From: an uncultured Alistipes sp.
GTDB taxonomy: Bacteria > Bacteroidota > Bacteroidia > Bacteroidales > Rikenellaceae
NCBI GenBank assembly: GCA_900541585.1
Contig: UQKD01000002.1
Coordinates: forward strand, 161,605 to 225,604
Direction of reading: 5' to 3'
Length of the DNA stretch: 64,000 nt
Part shown: positions 44,091 through 52,416 of the stretch, one piece after another
Layout: every line of letters starts with the position of its first letter
Numbering within the stretch: position 1 is the stretch's first letter
Notes under the pieces: generated by a model
Told to the model about the DNA's origin: nothing
The model's input: the letters and a program-made list of their open reading frames with translations, nothing else
Databases searched by the model: none
Program-made: the position numbers and the translations under genes

Positions 44091-45101
44091 ATGGGGAAAA
44101 CGGGTGTGCGCGGAACTTTCGCCGCGCTTGTTGCCGCGGCGCTGTGCGGCTGCGGGAGCGGGCCGGATTTCGTCACCGTCGACGGGACGATGCTCGGCAC
44201 GACGCTGCATGTGGTGGCCGACGTGAAGGGTGTCTCGCAGCAGCGGCTCTATGCGGCCGTCATGGAGTTGGACCGTGAGGCCAAGGCGTCGATGTCGATC
44301 TACGATTCGACGTCGCTCGTGAGCCGCCTGAACCGCAACGAAACCGACAGTGTCGACCGCCACATCGCCTTCAACCTGCATCTGGCCGACAGCATCGGCG
44401 CGTTGAGCGACGGGCGTTACGACGTGACCGTCAAGCCGCTGGTCGAGGCGTGGGGTTTCGCCGGGCGGGAGCGTGCCGATAATCCGAATGTCGATTCGAT
44501 TCTCGCATTCGTGGGTCGCGAAAAGGTCCGCGTCGAAGGCGGGCGGCTGGTGAAGGACGACCCGCGCGTGCAGCTGGATTTCAACTCCGTGGCCAAAGGC
44601 TATACGGTCGACCTGCTGGCCGCACTGGTCGAGAAATACGGGGCTGAAAACTACATCGTCGACATCGGCGGCGAGGTCCGCTGCCGGGGACTCAACCGGC
44701 AGGGCCGGGCGTGGCGCATCGGCGTCGAAACGCCTTTCGACGGCAACATGTCGGACGGCGAATACCTTCAGAAACGGATTCGGATGACCGGCGGCGGGCT
44801 GGCCACCTCGGGCAACTACCGCCGGTTCTACCTCGACGGGGAGGGCAACAAGGTCGCCCACACCATCGACCCCCGCACGGGGCGCAGCGCCCTTTCGCGC
44901 CTGCTGTCGGTGACCGTCGCGGCCCCGACCTGCGCCGAGGCCGACGCGCTGGGGACCATGTTCCTGGCGATGGGCGCCGACGATGCGCTGGCGGCCGCGG
45001 AACGGATGCCCGGCGTGAAGGCGTACTTCATCCTGGCGGGCGACGGCGGGGAGTACGAGGAGTACGTCTCGCCGGCCATGGAAGCGTTGATTCTGAAATA
45101 G
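44091..45101 (+). CDS. apbE: FAD:protein FMN transferase, ApbE lipoprotein
   Basis: Periplasmic flavin transferase that attaches FMN to Thr in respiratory subunits such as NqrB, NqrC and RnfG, widely used by Bacteroidales. Lipoprotein signal (ALCGC, Cys about 20). Motifs: TMLGTTLHVV, DVTVKPLVEAWGF, LDFNSVAKGYTVD, VDIGGEVRCRG, ATSGNYRRF, AHTIDPRTG. 336 residues. GTG at 44082 is an alternative start, but ATG 44091 gives the cleaner signal. The lipid kinase gene follows after 8 bp. Confidence 0.94.
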   Translation: MGKTGVRGTFAALVAAALCGCGSGPDFVTVDGTMLGTTLHVVADVKGVSQQRLYAAVMELDREAKASMSIYDSTSLVSRLNRNETDSVDRHIAFNLHLADSIGALSDGRYDVTVKPLVEAWGFAGRERADNPNVDSILAFVGREKVRVEGGRLVKDDPRVQLDFNSVAKGYTVDLLAALVEKYGAENYIVDIGGEVRCRGLNRQGRAWRIGVETPFDGNMSDGEYLQKRIRMTGGGLATSGNYRRFYLDGEGNKVAHTIDPRTGRSALSRLLSVTVAAPTCAEADALGTMFLAMGADDALAAAERMPGVKAYFILAGDGGEYEEYVSPAMEALILK

Positions 45102-45109
45102 CGAGATAA

Positions 45110-45988
45110 ATGAAAACAGCGGTATTCCTCTACAATCCCGAATCGGGCAAGGGAAAGATCGCCCGCAACGTCGGGTGCATCAGTACGATTTTTCAGGCCT
45201 ACGGCTACGACGTCACGCCGCAGAAGATTGACTTTACGGCCAATCCGTTCGACGGCAACGAGACAATCGACCTGATGGTCGTCGCCGGCGGCGACGGCAC
45301 GGTGAACTATGTGGTCAACGCCATGAAACGCAAGGGACTGGACATTCCCATCGGCGTGATCCCGGCCGGTACGGCCAACGATTTCGCCGGGGCGGTCGGC
45401 ATGTCGCGCGAGCCGCTCGAAGCGGCGCGGCAGATCGCGTCGGGCGTCGTCGAGAGGGTCGACTGCGGGCGGGTGAACGACCTGTATTTCGTCAATATCT
45501 TTTCGTTCGGCATCTTCACGACCACCTCGCAGCGCACGCCCGACGAGCGCAAGCACAAGATCGGCAAACTGGCCTATATCATCGAGGGGGTCAAGGAGTT
45601 CCGCACGATGCACGCCGTGCCGCTGGAGATCGAGGCCGACGGCGAGCGGTTCGACCTGCGGTCGCTGATGGTGCTGATCTTCAACGGCGAGACGGCGGGC
45701 GGTTTCCACCTGGCGCGGCGGTCGTCGATCAAGGACGGGCTGTTCGACTGCATCCTGCTGGAGAAGAGGAGTTTCTTCCGTTCGACGCTGGCCATGTGCC
45801 GCTACCTGGCGGGAGGCAGTCCGAAGATCGTCCGCCACCTCCGGGCGCAGCGGATCGACATCCGGTCGTCGGTCAACGAACCCACGGACGTCGACGGGCA
45901 GAAGGGAGCCGAATTCCCGCTGCACATCGAGTGTCTGGCGGGCGGCCTGCGTGTGATGTGCGCCAAACAGACCTCGGGCAATTCCTGA
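45110..45988 (+). CDS. YegS/DAG-kinase family lipid kinase (292 aa)
   Basis: Cytoplasmic lipid kinase with the diacylglycerol kinase catalytic domain: NPESGKGKIARN (phosphate loop), VVAGGDGTVN and GVIPAGTANDFAGAVG. The C-terminal lobe is beta-rich. Substrate could be diacylglycerol, a sphingoid lipid or a related lipid; Bacteroidales make sphingolipids, so this is worth testing. In operon with apbE, without an obvious functional link. The next 277 bp (45989-46265) hold no gene that I can see, apart from the promoter at their end. Confidence 0.9.
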   Translation: MKTAVFLYNPESGKGKIARNVGCISTIFQAYGYDVTPQKIDFTANPFDGNETIDLMVVAGGDGTVNYVVNAMKRKGLDIPIGVIPAGTANDFAGAVGMSREPLEAARQIASGVVERVDCGRVNDLYFVNIFSFGIFTTTSQRTPDERKHKIGKLAYIIEGVKEFRTMHAVPLEIEADGERFDLRSLMVLIFNGETAGGFHLARRSSIKDGLFDCILLEKRSFFRSTLAMCRYLAGGSPKIVRHLRAQRIDIRSSVNEPTDVDGQKGAEFPLHIECLAGGLRVMCAKQTSGNS

Positions 45989-46214
45989 TTTTGGGCGTCC
46001 GGCCCGTATTCCGGCCGCTGGTCCGGTCGCAGGCGCCGAACCCCTCCCGCGGGCTGGGCTTGGGCCGGACGGACTTATGGCGCGAAAACAGGCGCCATGA
46101 CTGCTGTGGCGGCTCGGCAATCCGCAGGCGGTTGTCCTGCCGTCCGCAGCCGTGCATACGGCGGAACGCAGCGGCGACAGCGTTCGGAAACCGGGAAGTT
46201 TTTTTATTTCCGCA

Positions 46215-46246
46215 CTTGCGATTTTAAGCGGTAATTGTTACTTTTG
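46215..46246 (+). promoter_or_regulatory. Promoter of the AraC regulator/beta-lactamase operon
   Basis: CTTG (46215-46218), 20 bases, TACTTTTG (46239-46246). Leader about 14 bases. Confidence 0.75.
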
Positions 46247-46265
46247 TCGGAAAAATTACGACGAT

Positions 46266-47180
46266 ATGGCGGATAACGGCAAAACGGCGCGCAGCGGAGG
46301 ACGCGAAAGTTTGCGCAAAGTCTCCATCTCCCGGATCAAGAAGGAGATGAGCGACGTCTTTTACCTCTCGGACGATCTGGTGATCTCCGCACTCACGGCC
46401 GACAAGAACACCACGGCCGACTATCCGACCTCGATCGACGGTTTTACGGCCATCATCATGATGGCGGGCGAGGCCACCGTGTCGATCGACATGCAGAATT
46501 ACAGCATCAAACCCAACACGATCGTCTTTTTCAACCCCGATTCGATCATCCGCACGGTCAAATGTTCGTCGAACGCCGCGGCTTACCTGTTGGCCTTCTC
46601 GAAATCGTTCGTCAACGAGATCCAGATCGACCTCTCGACCTCGCTGCCGGTCTACATGCGCTTCGGCAAGGCTCCCGTGCTGGAGGTCACGCCGCAGGAC
46701 GTGGACGAAATCCGCCAGTTGTTCCAGCTCATCAAGACCATGCTGCGCAGCGACAAGGAGCGTTACCGCCACGAGATCATCCGCACGCTCTTCACCACGG
46801 CGTTCTACATCATCACCGAGATCAACCAGCGCGAGCAGCCCGGCGAGATGAAGCAGGGACGCTGCGAGGTGCTGTTCGACGAGTTCATGTCGCTCCTGCA
46901 GCAGTACAACAAGAAAGAGCGCAACGTGAGCTTCTACGCCAAGCAGCTCAATATCACGCCCAAATACCTCTCGTCCGTGGTGAAGGAGGTGAGCGGCAAG
47001 ACCGCCGCGCGGTGGATCGACGAGTCGGTGATCCTCGAAGCCAAGGCCCTGCTCAAGTATTCCGGGATGAGCATTCAGGAGATCGCCTACCACCTCAATT
47101 TCTCGACGCAGTCCTTCTTCGGCAAGTATTTCAAACAGCATACCGGGACTTCGCCCTCGCGTTACAAGCGGAAAGGATAA
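46266..47180 (+). CDS. AraC-family transcriptional regulator (304 aa)
   Basis: The C-terminal two-HTH AraC domain is clear (about 205-304: NVSFYAKQLNITPKYLSSVV, then MSIQEIAYHLNFSTQSFFGKYF and GTSPSRYKRK). The N-terminal part is a cupin-like sensor (TSIDGFTAIIMMAGEATVSI). ATG 46266 follows the promoter; an upstream in-frame ATG has no support. Six bases after its stop begins a beta-lactamase gene, so the two are surely co-transcribed. The regulator may control its own operon or a distant target; the inducer is unknown. Confidence 0.9.
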   Translation: MADNGKTARSGGRESLRKVSISRIKKEMSDVFYLSDDLVISALTADKNTTADYPTSIDGFTAIIMMAGEATVSIDMQNYSIKPNTIVFFNPDSIIRTVKCSSNAAAYLLAFSKSFVNEIQIDLSTSLPVYMRFGKAPVLEVTPQDVDEIRQLFQLIKTMLRSDKERYRHEIIRTLFTTAFYIITEINQREQPGEMKQGRCEVLFDEFMSLLQQYNKKERNVSFYAKQLNITPKYLSSVVKEVSGKTAARWIDESVILEAKALLKYSGMSIQEIAYHLNFSTQSFFGKYFKQHTGTSPSRYKRKG

Positions 47181-47186
47181 CGGCCC

Positions 47187-48065
47187 GTGAAACGGCTGAT
47201 CCTGCTCTGTTGCTGCCTTGCGGCGGCCGCCCTTTCGGCCCGGCCCGGGACGCCGGAGCGCGACATCCGCGCCCTGGCCGATTCGGTGCGGGCGACGGTG
47301 GGCGTCGCCGTGGTGTTCGATGACGGCGACACGCTCGTGGTGAACGGCTCCCGTCCCTATCCCATGTTGAGCGTCTTTAAATTCCATCAGGCGCTGGCCG
47401 TGCTCGACAGCCTTGCCCGCGGCGGCCTTCCCCTTGCGACGCGCATTCCGGTCCGTCGCTCCGACCTGCCGCCCGATACGTGGTCGCCGCTGCGCGAAGT
47501 CTGTCCCGCGGGCGGCGAGTTCACCGTGGCGGAACTGCTGGCATACAGCGTCGCGCAGAGCGACAACAACGTCTGTGACCTGTTGTTCCGCTTCCTCGGC
47601 GGACCGGAGACCGTGAGCCGCTATGTCGCCCGGCTGGGCGTCGGTGAGACGGAGATCGTCGCCGACGAGGAGACGATGCACCGCCATACGGACAGCCAGT
47701 ATCTCAACCGGACCACGCCGCTGGCCGCCGTGCGGCTGCTCGAACGTTTCCGCCGCGGGGAATTGCTCCCGGACGAATACGGGGATTTCCTGGAGAGGAC
47801 GATGTTCGCGACGACGACCGGTCCCGACAAACTCCGCGGGTTGCTGCCTGCCGGGGTCGCCGTGGCGCACAAGACCGGCAGTTCGGACCGCACGGCGAGC
47901 GGGGTGAAGATCGCCGACAACGACATCGGATTCGTCCGTCTGCCCGATGGCCGGGAGTATTCGATTGCGGTCTTCGTGATGGATTCCCGCGAGGACGACC
48001 GGACCAATGCCGCCGTCATCGCCCGCATTTCGCGGCTTGTCTACGATTACGCCATCCGGCCGTAA
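47187..48065 (+). CDS. Class A beta-lactamase, Bacteroidetes type (292 aa)
   Basis: Signal peptide (MKRLILLCCCLAAAALSA). Catalytic motifs are complete: SVFK (Ser62, Lys65), SDN (125-127), an omega-loop Glu at about 161-162 with Asn174, and KTG (229-231) followed by SSD. The pattern fits the CfxA/CepA/CblA branch of class A enzymes; substrate range (penicillins or cephalosporins) cannot be read from motifs. Starts with GTG only 6 bp after the AraC regulator gene. No mobile element is adjacent and base composition matches the neighbourhood, so it looks chromosomal and resident. Confidence 0.92.
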   Translation: MKRLILLCCCLAAAALSARPGTPERDIRALADSVRATVGVAVVFDDGDTLVVNGSRPYPMLSVFKFHQALAVLDSLARGGLPLATRIPVRRSDLPPDTWSPLREVCPAGGEFTVAELLAYSVAQSDNNVCDLLFRFLGGPETVSRYVARLGVGETEIVADEETMHRHTDSQYLNRTTPLAAVRLLERFRRGELLPDEYGDFLERTMFATTTGPDKLRGLLPAGVAVAHKTGSSDRTASGVKIADNDIGFVRLPDGREYSIAVFVMDSREDDRTNAAVIARISRLVYDYAIRP

Positions 48066-48070
48066 AATGA

Positions 48071-48099
48071 AAAGCCCCGGTCTTGCGGCCGGGGTCTTT
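48071..48099 (+). terminator. Terminator between convergent genes
   Basis: Stem CCCCGG/CCGGGG extended by AAAG/CTTT (48071-48080 with 48089-48099). It can serve both the beta-lactamase operon and the convergent DJ-1-like gene. Confidence 0.75.
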
Positions 48100-48106
48100 C
48101 GTGGTG

Positions 48107-48634
48107 TTATTTCAGCGCTTCGACCACCTGTCGGATCATCGCCGGAATGGCGTGCTCCTCCTGGGCGGTGTAGAAGTTGCCGTCGATCTCGAACGGGGCG
48201 TCCGTCGCCACGGGACCCGTCACGGCGGCTTTGGCCATCGGGTGCACGGCGACGCGCCGTCCGGCGGCGACACCTGCGAATCCGAACATCATCCCTGCGG
48301 CGCAGTGGCCGATCATCGGTTTGCCCGTCTCCCCGAAGGTTTTCAGCACCTCCATCAGGTCCTTGTTCCAGGGCTTGTCGGCGTTCTGCGCGAAGACCGG
48401 CACGGCGTCGCCGCAGGCGAACACCAGGGCGTCGTACTCCTCTTCGTGTCCTTTGAGGCTGGCGATCACGTCGTCGGCGGTCAGCCCGACGCCCGAATTG
48501 GTGCGGATCTCCCGGCTGTCGGACACCGCAAAGACGGTGTAGGGAATCCGGTTCTCGAAAAATGCTTCCAGATACTGGAACAGGCCCATCCCGTTCACGG
48601 GATTCACGGCCACGACGGCTGTTTTCTTTGACAT
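48107..48634 (-). CDS. DJ-1/PfpI-family protein (175 aa)
   Basis: Class I glutamine amidotransferase-like fold with the nucleophile-elbow cysteine in MIGHCAAGMMFGFAG (about residue 102) and the DALVFACGDAVP strand. Members act as glyoxalases, chaperones or redox-sensitive hydrolases; which applies here cannot be told. ATG 48634 is used because upstream codons in this frame cross the promoter. It is divergent from an HxlR regulator, a common arrangement for genes induced by electrophile or oxidative stress. Confidence 0.82.
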   Translation of the reverse strand: MSKKTAVVAVNPVNGMGLFQYLEAFFENRIPYTVFAVSDSREIRTNSGVGLTADDVIASLKGHEEEYDALVFACGDAVPVFAQNADKPWNKDLMEVLKTFGETGKPMIGHCAAGMMFGFAGVAAGRRVAVHPMAKAAVTGPVATDAPFEIDGNFYTAQEEHAIPAMIRQVVEALK

Positions 48635-48681
48635 GGTTGCGATTTGTTTAGTGAAACAATGGTTATTTTCGGTAAGTTTAT

Positions 48682-48763
48682 TACTTTTGTTTACAAATAT
48701 AGGCCAATTCGTGCGTATAAACAAGAACGCACTTAAAAATGAGTTGGTTACGGAAAAGTAACC
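48682..48763. promoter_or_regulatory. Divergent promoter region with a dyad
   Basis: Minus-strand promoter of the DJ-1-like gene: CTTG (48725-48722), 20 bases, TATATTTG (48701-48694). Plus-strand -7 element for the HxlR gene: TACTTTTG (48682-48689), without a clear -33. A dyad GGTTAC-N6-GTAACC (48746-48763) lies in the HxlR leader and about 20 bp upstream of the -33 element of the other promoter, a good HxlR site candidate. Confidence 0.7.
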
Positions 48764-48782
48764 GTTGCTGGAAATCAAAGGG

Positions 48783-49148
48783 ATGGAAACGGAAAAAAGT
48801 TTGCAGAATTTTGCGCCCACGGGTTCTTGCCCGGTTCGGGACGTGCTGTGCCGCCTGGGGGACAAGTGGTCGATGCTGGTGCTGCTGACGTTGGACGCCA
48901 ACGGCGTGATGCGTTTCAGCGAGATTCACCGCACGCTGGGCGACATTTCGCACCGCATGCTGACCGTCACGCTGCGGATGCTCGAAACCGACGGGATGAT
49001 CCGCCGCGAAGTCTATGCCGAGGTTCCGCCGCGGGTGGAATACAGCCTTACGGAGCGGGGCGGGAGCCTTCTGCCGCATATTTTCGGACTGGTGGAGTGG
49101 GCCGAGGCGAACAAGGAGGCTATTCTGGACGGCCGCCGGAGATCCTGA
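48783..49148 (+). CDS. HxlR-family transcriptional regulator (121 aa)
   Basis: A single winged helix-turn-helix of HxlR type: CPVRDVLCRLGDKWSMLVLL, RFSEIHRTLGDISHRMLTVTLRMLE, EVPPRVEYSLTERG. Cys16 and Cys23 flank the conserved first helix; in several HxlR proteins a Cys here senses reactive electrophiles. Likely controls the divergent DJ-1-like gene. ATG 48783 is the first sound start. Its last 29 bp overlap the convergent acetyltransferase gene. Confidence 0.92.
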   Translation: METEKSLQNFAPTGSCPVRDVLCRLGDKWSMLVLLTLDANGVMRFSEIHRTLGDISHRMLTVTLRMLETDGMIRREVYAEVPPRVEYSLTERGGSLLPHIFGLVEWAEANKEAILDGRRRS

Positions 49149-49593
49149 ACGACATCCGCCGGGCATCCGTGCCGTCGGGGTAGTAGCCGCGCAGCAGCCG
49201 TTCGTCCCGGAAGCCGTTGCGGGCGTAAAGCCTTATGGCGGAATCGTTATCGGTGCGCACTTCGAGCGTCACTTCACGCAGCCCGAGCCGCCGGGCCAGC
49301 GCGATAGCGGCGTCCAGCAATGCCTGCCCGACTCCGCAGCCGCGCGCCGCGGGGTCCACCGCCACGGAGTAGATGCGGAGGTTTTGCGCCGTGCGCCGCA
49401 TCAGCAATGAAATGTAGCCGACGACCGCACCGTCGCGGGTGGCGGCGTAGGACGCTCCCTGCGCATGCGTCAGCAGGTAGAGCAGCTGCCGCCGCGTGAA
49501 AGCCTCCCCTTCCGGGAAACAGCGCCGCTCGACGCACTCCACGGCGTCGAGGTCCCCGGCCGTCGCGGGACGTATTCCGACTGCGGGGTTCAT
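49120..49593 (-). CDS. RimI-like GNAT acetyltransferase (157 aa)
   Basis: Acetyl-CoA binding motif VDPAARGCGVGQALLDAAI follows RIYSVAV, then LEVRTDNDSAIRLYARNGF, the RimI-type signature. ATG 49593 overlaps the stop of the ATP-grasp gene (ATGA), so the two proteins are made together. This suggests it acetylates a product of the ligase rather than ribosomal S18; that is inference from coupling. Confidence 0.87.
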   Translation of the reverse strand: MNPAVGIRPATAGDLDAVECVERRCFPEGEAFTRRQLLYLLTHAQGASYAATRDGAVVGYISLLMRRTAQNLRIYSVAVDPAARGCGVGQALLDAAIALARRLGLREVTLEVRTDNDSAIRLYARNGFRDERLLRGYYPDGTDARRMSFRISGGRPE

Positions 49594-51065
49594 TGCGCGT
49601 GGAGGCGGTTGAGGCAGTGGACGAAATGGTTGAGGATGCGGTAGTAAAGCTCGTCGCCCAGCACGGCGTCCTCGACCTCGTGGTCGATCGACGGGTTGTC
49701 GTTGATCTCGATCACCACGGCTCTGCCGTTGATGAGTTTCAGGTCGACGCCGTACAATCCCTTGCCGATCAGCGCCGCGGCCTTGACCGCCGTGTCGATC
49801 ACCTTTTGCGGAACGTTGTAGAGCGGCACCGTCTCCCACGCGCCGCACAGGTTGCGGCCCGTGTCGTCGTGGGCGTGGTTGTAGATCTGCCAGTGGCCCT
49901 TGGCCATGAAATACTTGCAGGCGAAGAGCGGTTCGCCGTCCAGGAGGCCGATCCGCCAGTCGAACTCCGTGGGGATGAACTCCTGGGCCAGCAGCACGGC
50001 CGAATGCCCGAACATCTCGTCGAGCGCCGCACGCAGCTCTGCGTCGTCGGCGACCTTGTGCATGCCCACCGAGAACGATCCGTCGGGAATCTTGAGGATG
50101 AAGGGCGCGCCGAGGCGTTCGCTGATCTCCCCGAAGGTATATTCGTTGCTGCGGAACAGCAGCTGCGAGGCCGGGGCCGGGATGCGGGCCTTTTCGAAAA
50201 GTTCGCACAGGTAGACCTTGTTCGTGCAGCGGATGATCGACTCGGGATCGTCGATCACGGCGATGTCGTTCATCGCGGCCCGCTGCGCTAGGCGGAAGGT
50301 GTAGTGGTTGAGCGATGTGGTCGTGCGGATGAACAGCGCGTCGAACTCCATCAGCCGCGTGGCCTCCTCTTCGGTGATCAGCTCCGCGTGGATGTTCATT
50401 TTCCGGGCCACCTCGAGGAATTTGCCGAGGGCGTCCTTGTCGCTGGGCGGAAATTTTTCGTCCGGGTCGTAGAGGATGGCGAGGTTGTAGCGTGCGGGTT
50501 TGGCCGAGCGCGGCGAGCGCCATACCTTCTTGTTGAAGCTGTCCAGTGCGTTGGCGAAGTCGTCCTGTTCGCTCTCCGAGAGCTGGCGCAGGGAAAGGGC
50601 CTGCACCGACTCGATCTGGTTGCGGGCGTGGTTGTTCATCGTCACGCGCAGGATCGGGCACGGGTAGTGGTCGAAAATGAAGCGTGCGATCTTCTCCAGC
50701 CCCTTCTCGCGGCAGGTCCCGAAATAGATGTTCAGCTGCCAGATTTCGTCGGTGATACGGTTGCGCTCGATCCATTGGTGGCACAGCTGCTGCAGGTTGC
50801 TGTTCATGCGGATTCCCGCACCCGATTCGAGCTTGTTGAGGGTCTCGACGCCCGGCAGCACCCGGTGTCCCCGGGCCTGGGCCAGCAGCGAGCAGTAATA
50901 ACCCTCGGAGTTGTAGCCGTATTCGTCGCTCAAATTGATGACCAGTTTGGGCGTCCGTTCCCCGTAACGGTGTTCGAGGTAGTCGGTGACGGTTACGAGC
51001 GAATCCGTTTCGCAGTAGGGCTTCCAGTCGTTGAGGCTGTTCAGCAGGATGAAGACGCTATTCAT
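49590..51065 (-). CDS. RLAN-domain ATP-grasp ligase, RimK-like (491 aa)
   Basis: Residues about 1-155 fit the RimK-like ATP-grasp N-terminal (RLAN) domain (FILLNSLNDWKPYC, LVINLSDEYGYNSEGYYCSL). About 200-485 form a RimK-type ATP-grasp: FILKIPDGSFSVGMHK, LLAQEFIPTEFDWRIG and VVIEINDNPSIDHE with metal-binding Glu and Asn. Such enzymes form amide bonds between an amino acid and an acid or peptide. The substrate is unknown; the coupled acetyltransferase suggests a small modified peptide or amino acid. A TACATTTG -7 element lies at 51087-51094. Confidence 0.85.
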   Translation of the reverse strand: MNSVFILLNSLNDWKPYCETDSLVTVTDYLEHRYGERTPKLVINLSDEYGYNSEGYYCSLLAQARGHRVLPGVETLNKLESGAGIRMNSNLQQLCHQWIERNRITDEIWQLNIYFGTCREKGLEKIARFIFDHYPCPILRVTMNNHARNQIESVQALSLRQLSESEQDDFANALDSFNKKVWRSPRSAKPARYNLAILYDPDEKFPPSDKDALGKFLEVARKMNIHAELITEEEATRLMEFDALFIRTTTSLNHYTFRLAQRAAMNDIAVIDDPESIIRCTNKVYLCELFEKARIPAPASQLLFRSNEYTFGEISERLGAPFILKIPDGSFSVGMHKVADDAELRAALDEMFGHSAVLLAQEFIPTEFDWRIGLLDGEPLFACKYFMAKGHWQIYNHAHDDTGRNLCGAWETVPLYNVPQKVIDTAVKAAALIGKGLYGVDLKLINGRAVVIEINDNPSIDHEVEDAVLGDELYYRILNHFVHCLNRLHAQ

Positions 51066-51141
51066 ACAGAAGTATTTTCAATGCGCCAAATGTAAGCAAA
51101 TAAAGCATACGCTGTACACCCTGCGGGCCGTTTTGCAAAAT

Positions 51142-51172
51142 AAAAAAACGGGCTTCCGCAGAAGCCCGTTTT
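51142..51172 (-). terminator. Terminator of the glycogen gene cluster
   Basis: A 12-bp stem AAAACGGGCTTC/GAAGCCCGTTTT (51145-51156 with 51161-51172), then a T run on the minus strand. It follows the GH57 stop by 19 bp. Confidence 0.92.
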
Positions 51173-51190
51173 CCGGTTGCCCGGAGGCCG

Positions 51191-52408
51191 TCAGGCCCGT
51201 TTTTTCGCCGCCTTGGCAGCCACCGCCTTGTCCAGTTCGATGATGAAGTCCGAGAGGACGTTCATGTAGTTGATGAAGGCGTCGTAAGCCGAATCGTAGG
51301 GGTTGAAGTAGGAGTGCACGTCGCCGTCCGACAGCCACTTGGTGGCCATGTAGTAGAAATGGTCGGAGGTCTGCATGAAACTCCATACATAGTCGAAGTC
51401 GGGGTTCTTCAGTGCAGAGACCTTCTCCTTCTGGGCGTAGAGTTTCGAGAAGGCTTCGTTCTGCAGTTCGTTGCCCAGCCATGCCGTCACGTCGCGCTCC
51501 TCGTCGGCCCACGACATCACGTGCGGGCAGTGGAGCACCGAAACCGGCTGGTATTTCTTCGCCGCTTCGGTCACCGTGGCGAACTCCAGGCCGTTTTTCT
51601 TGGCGAGAATCGCTTTGGGCAGTGCGCGCATGAATTCGAAGATGCCCGTGTCGGCGGTCTGGTGCTCGCCGAAGGTCTCGTAGTCCATGAACAGGTTGAC
51701 GACCTCGCCCGGCGTCTCGTCCGAGGCGAGCCACTGTACGTACTTGTCGGCCGTCAGGGGCCATTCGTCCCAGCTCTTGTTCGAGAAACGGAAGGCGATG
51801 TCGTCCGAGAGCTTGTAGTTGCGCAGCAGCAGGCGCAACTTCTGGTCGATGGCGTTGGCGTAGACGTAGTTGGGCGATTTCCAGCCCAGCACGTGCTTGG
51901 CGCCTTCGGCCAGCATCGTGCGGAAGCCCATGCCGGCGACCATCGCGCCGATCTCGTCCGAATAGATCAGCTCCGTGTTGCGGAAGGCCGTGGGTTTCAC
52001 CCCGAACTCCTTCCTGATGAGGTTGGCGTGCAGCTTGACCTGCTCCGTGAAATCCTCCTTCGAGGCCAGCGAGGCCAGCGAGTGGGAGTAGGTCTCGGCG
52101 AGGAACTCCACGCAGCCCGTCGCGGCCAGCTCCTTGAACGAGTCGAGCACTTCGGGGGCGAAGGCGCGGAACTGTTCGATGGCGATGCCCGTGATCGAGA
52201 ACGAACAGCGGAACTTGCCCTTGTTCTCCTTGATGAGTTTGAGCAGCAGGGCGTTCATCGGCAGGTAGCACTGGCGGGCGACCTTCTGCATGATCGAACG
52301 GTTCATGAGGTCGTCCAGGTAGTTGTGGTCCTTGCCCATGTTGAAGAAGCGGTATTTCTTCAGACGCCAGGGCTGATGCACCTGAAAATAAAGACAGACG
52401 GTTTTCAT
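51191..52408 (-). CDS. GH57 alpha-amylase/4-alpha-glucanotransferase-type enzyme (405 aa)
   Basis: Cytoplasmic, no signal peptide. GH57 motifs: VCLYFQVHQPWR at the start, EFLAETYSHSL with the nucleophile Glu, and FMDYETFGEH with the acid/base Asp. At 405 residues it is the short form found next to glycogen genes in Bacteroidales. Acts on alpha-1,4-glucan; whether it hydrolyses, transfers or branches cannot be told. Starts 8 bp after the GT4 gene, last in the cluster. Confidence 0.92.
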   Translation of the reverse strand: MKTVCLYFQVHQPWRLKKYRFFNMGKDHNYLDDLMNRSIMQKVARQCYLPMNALLLKLIKENKGKFRCSFSITGIAIEQFRAFAPEVLDSFKELAATGCVEFLAETYSHSLASLASKEDFTEQVKLHANLIRKEFGVKPTAFRNTELIYSDEIGAMVAGMGFRTMLAEGAKHVLGWKSPNYVYANAIDQKLRLLLRNYKLSDDIAFRFSNKSWDEWPLTADKYVQWLASDETPGEVVNLFMDYETFGEHQTADTGIFEFMRALPKAILAKKNGLEFATVTEAAKKYQPVSVLHCPHVMSWADEERDVTAWLGNELQNEAFSKLYAQKEKVSALKNPDFDYVWSFMQTSDHFYYMATKWLSDGDVHSYFNPYDSAYDAFINYMNVLSDFIIELDKAVAAKAAKKRA

Positions 52409-52416
52409 GCGGGATG

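Noticed and set aside
45989..46214. A small RNA or gene in the gap before the AraC regulator
   Set aside because: GC-rich with several weak self-pairings, but no promoter, terminator or frame stands out.
46266..48065. Beta-lactamase as part of a mobile resistance element
   Set aside because: No transposase, mobilisation gene, terminal repeats or change in base composition is visible on either side.
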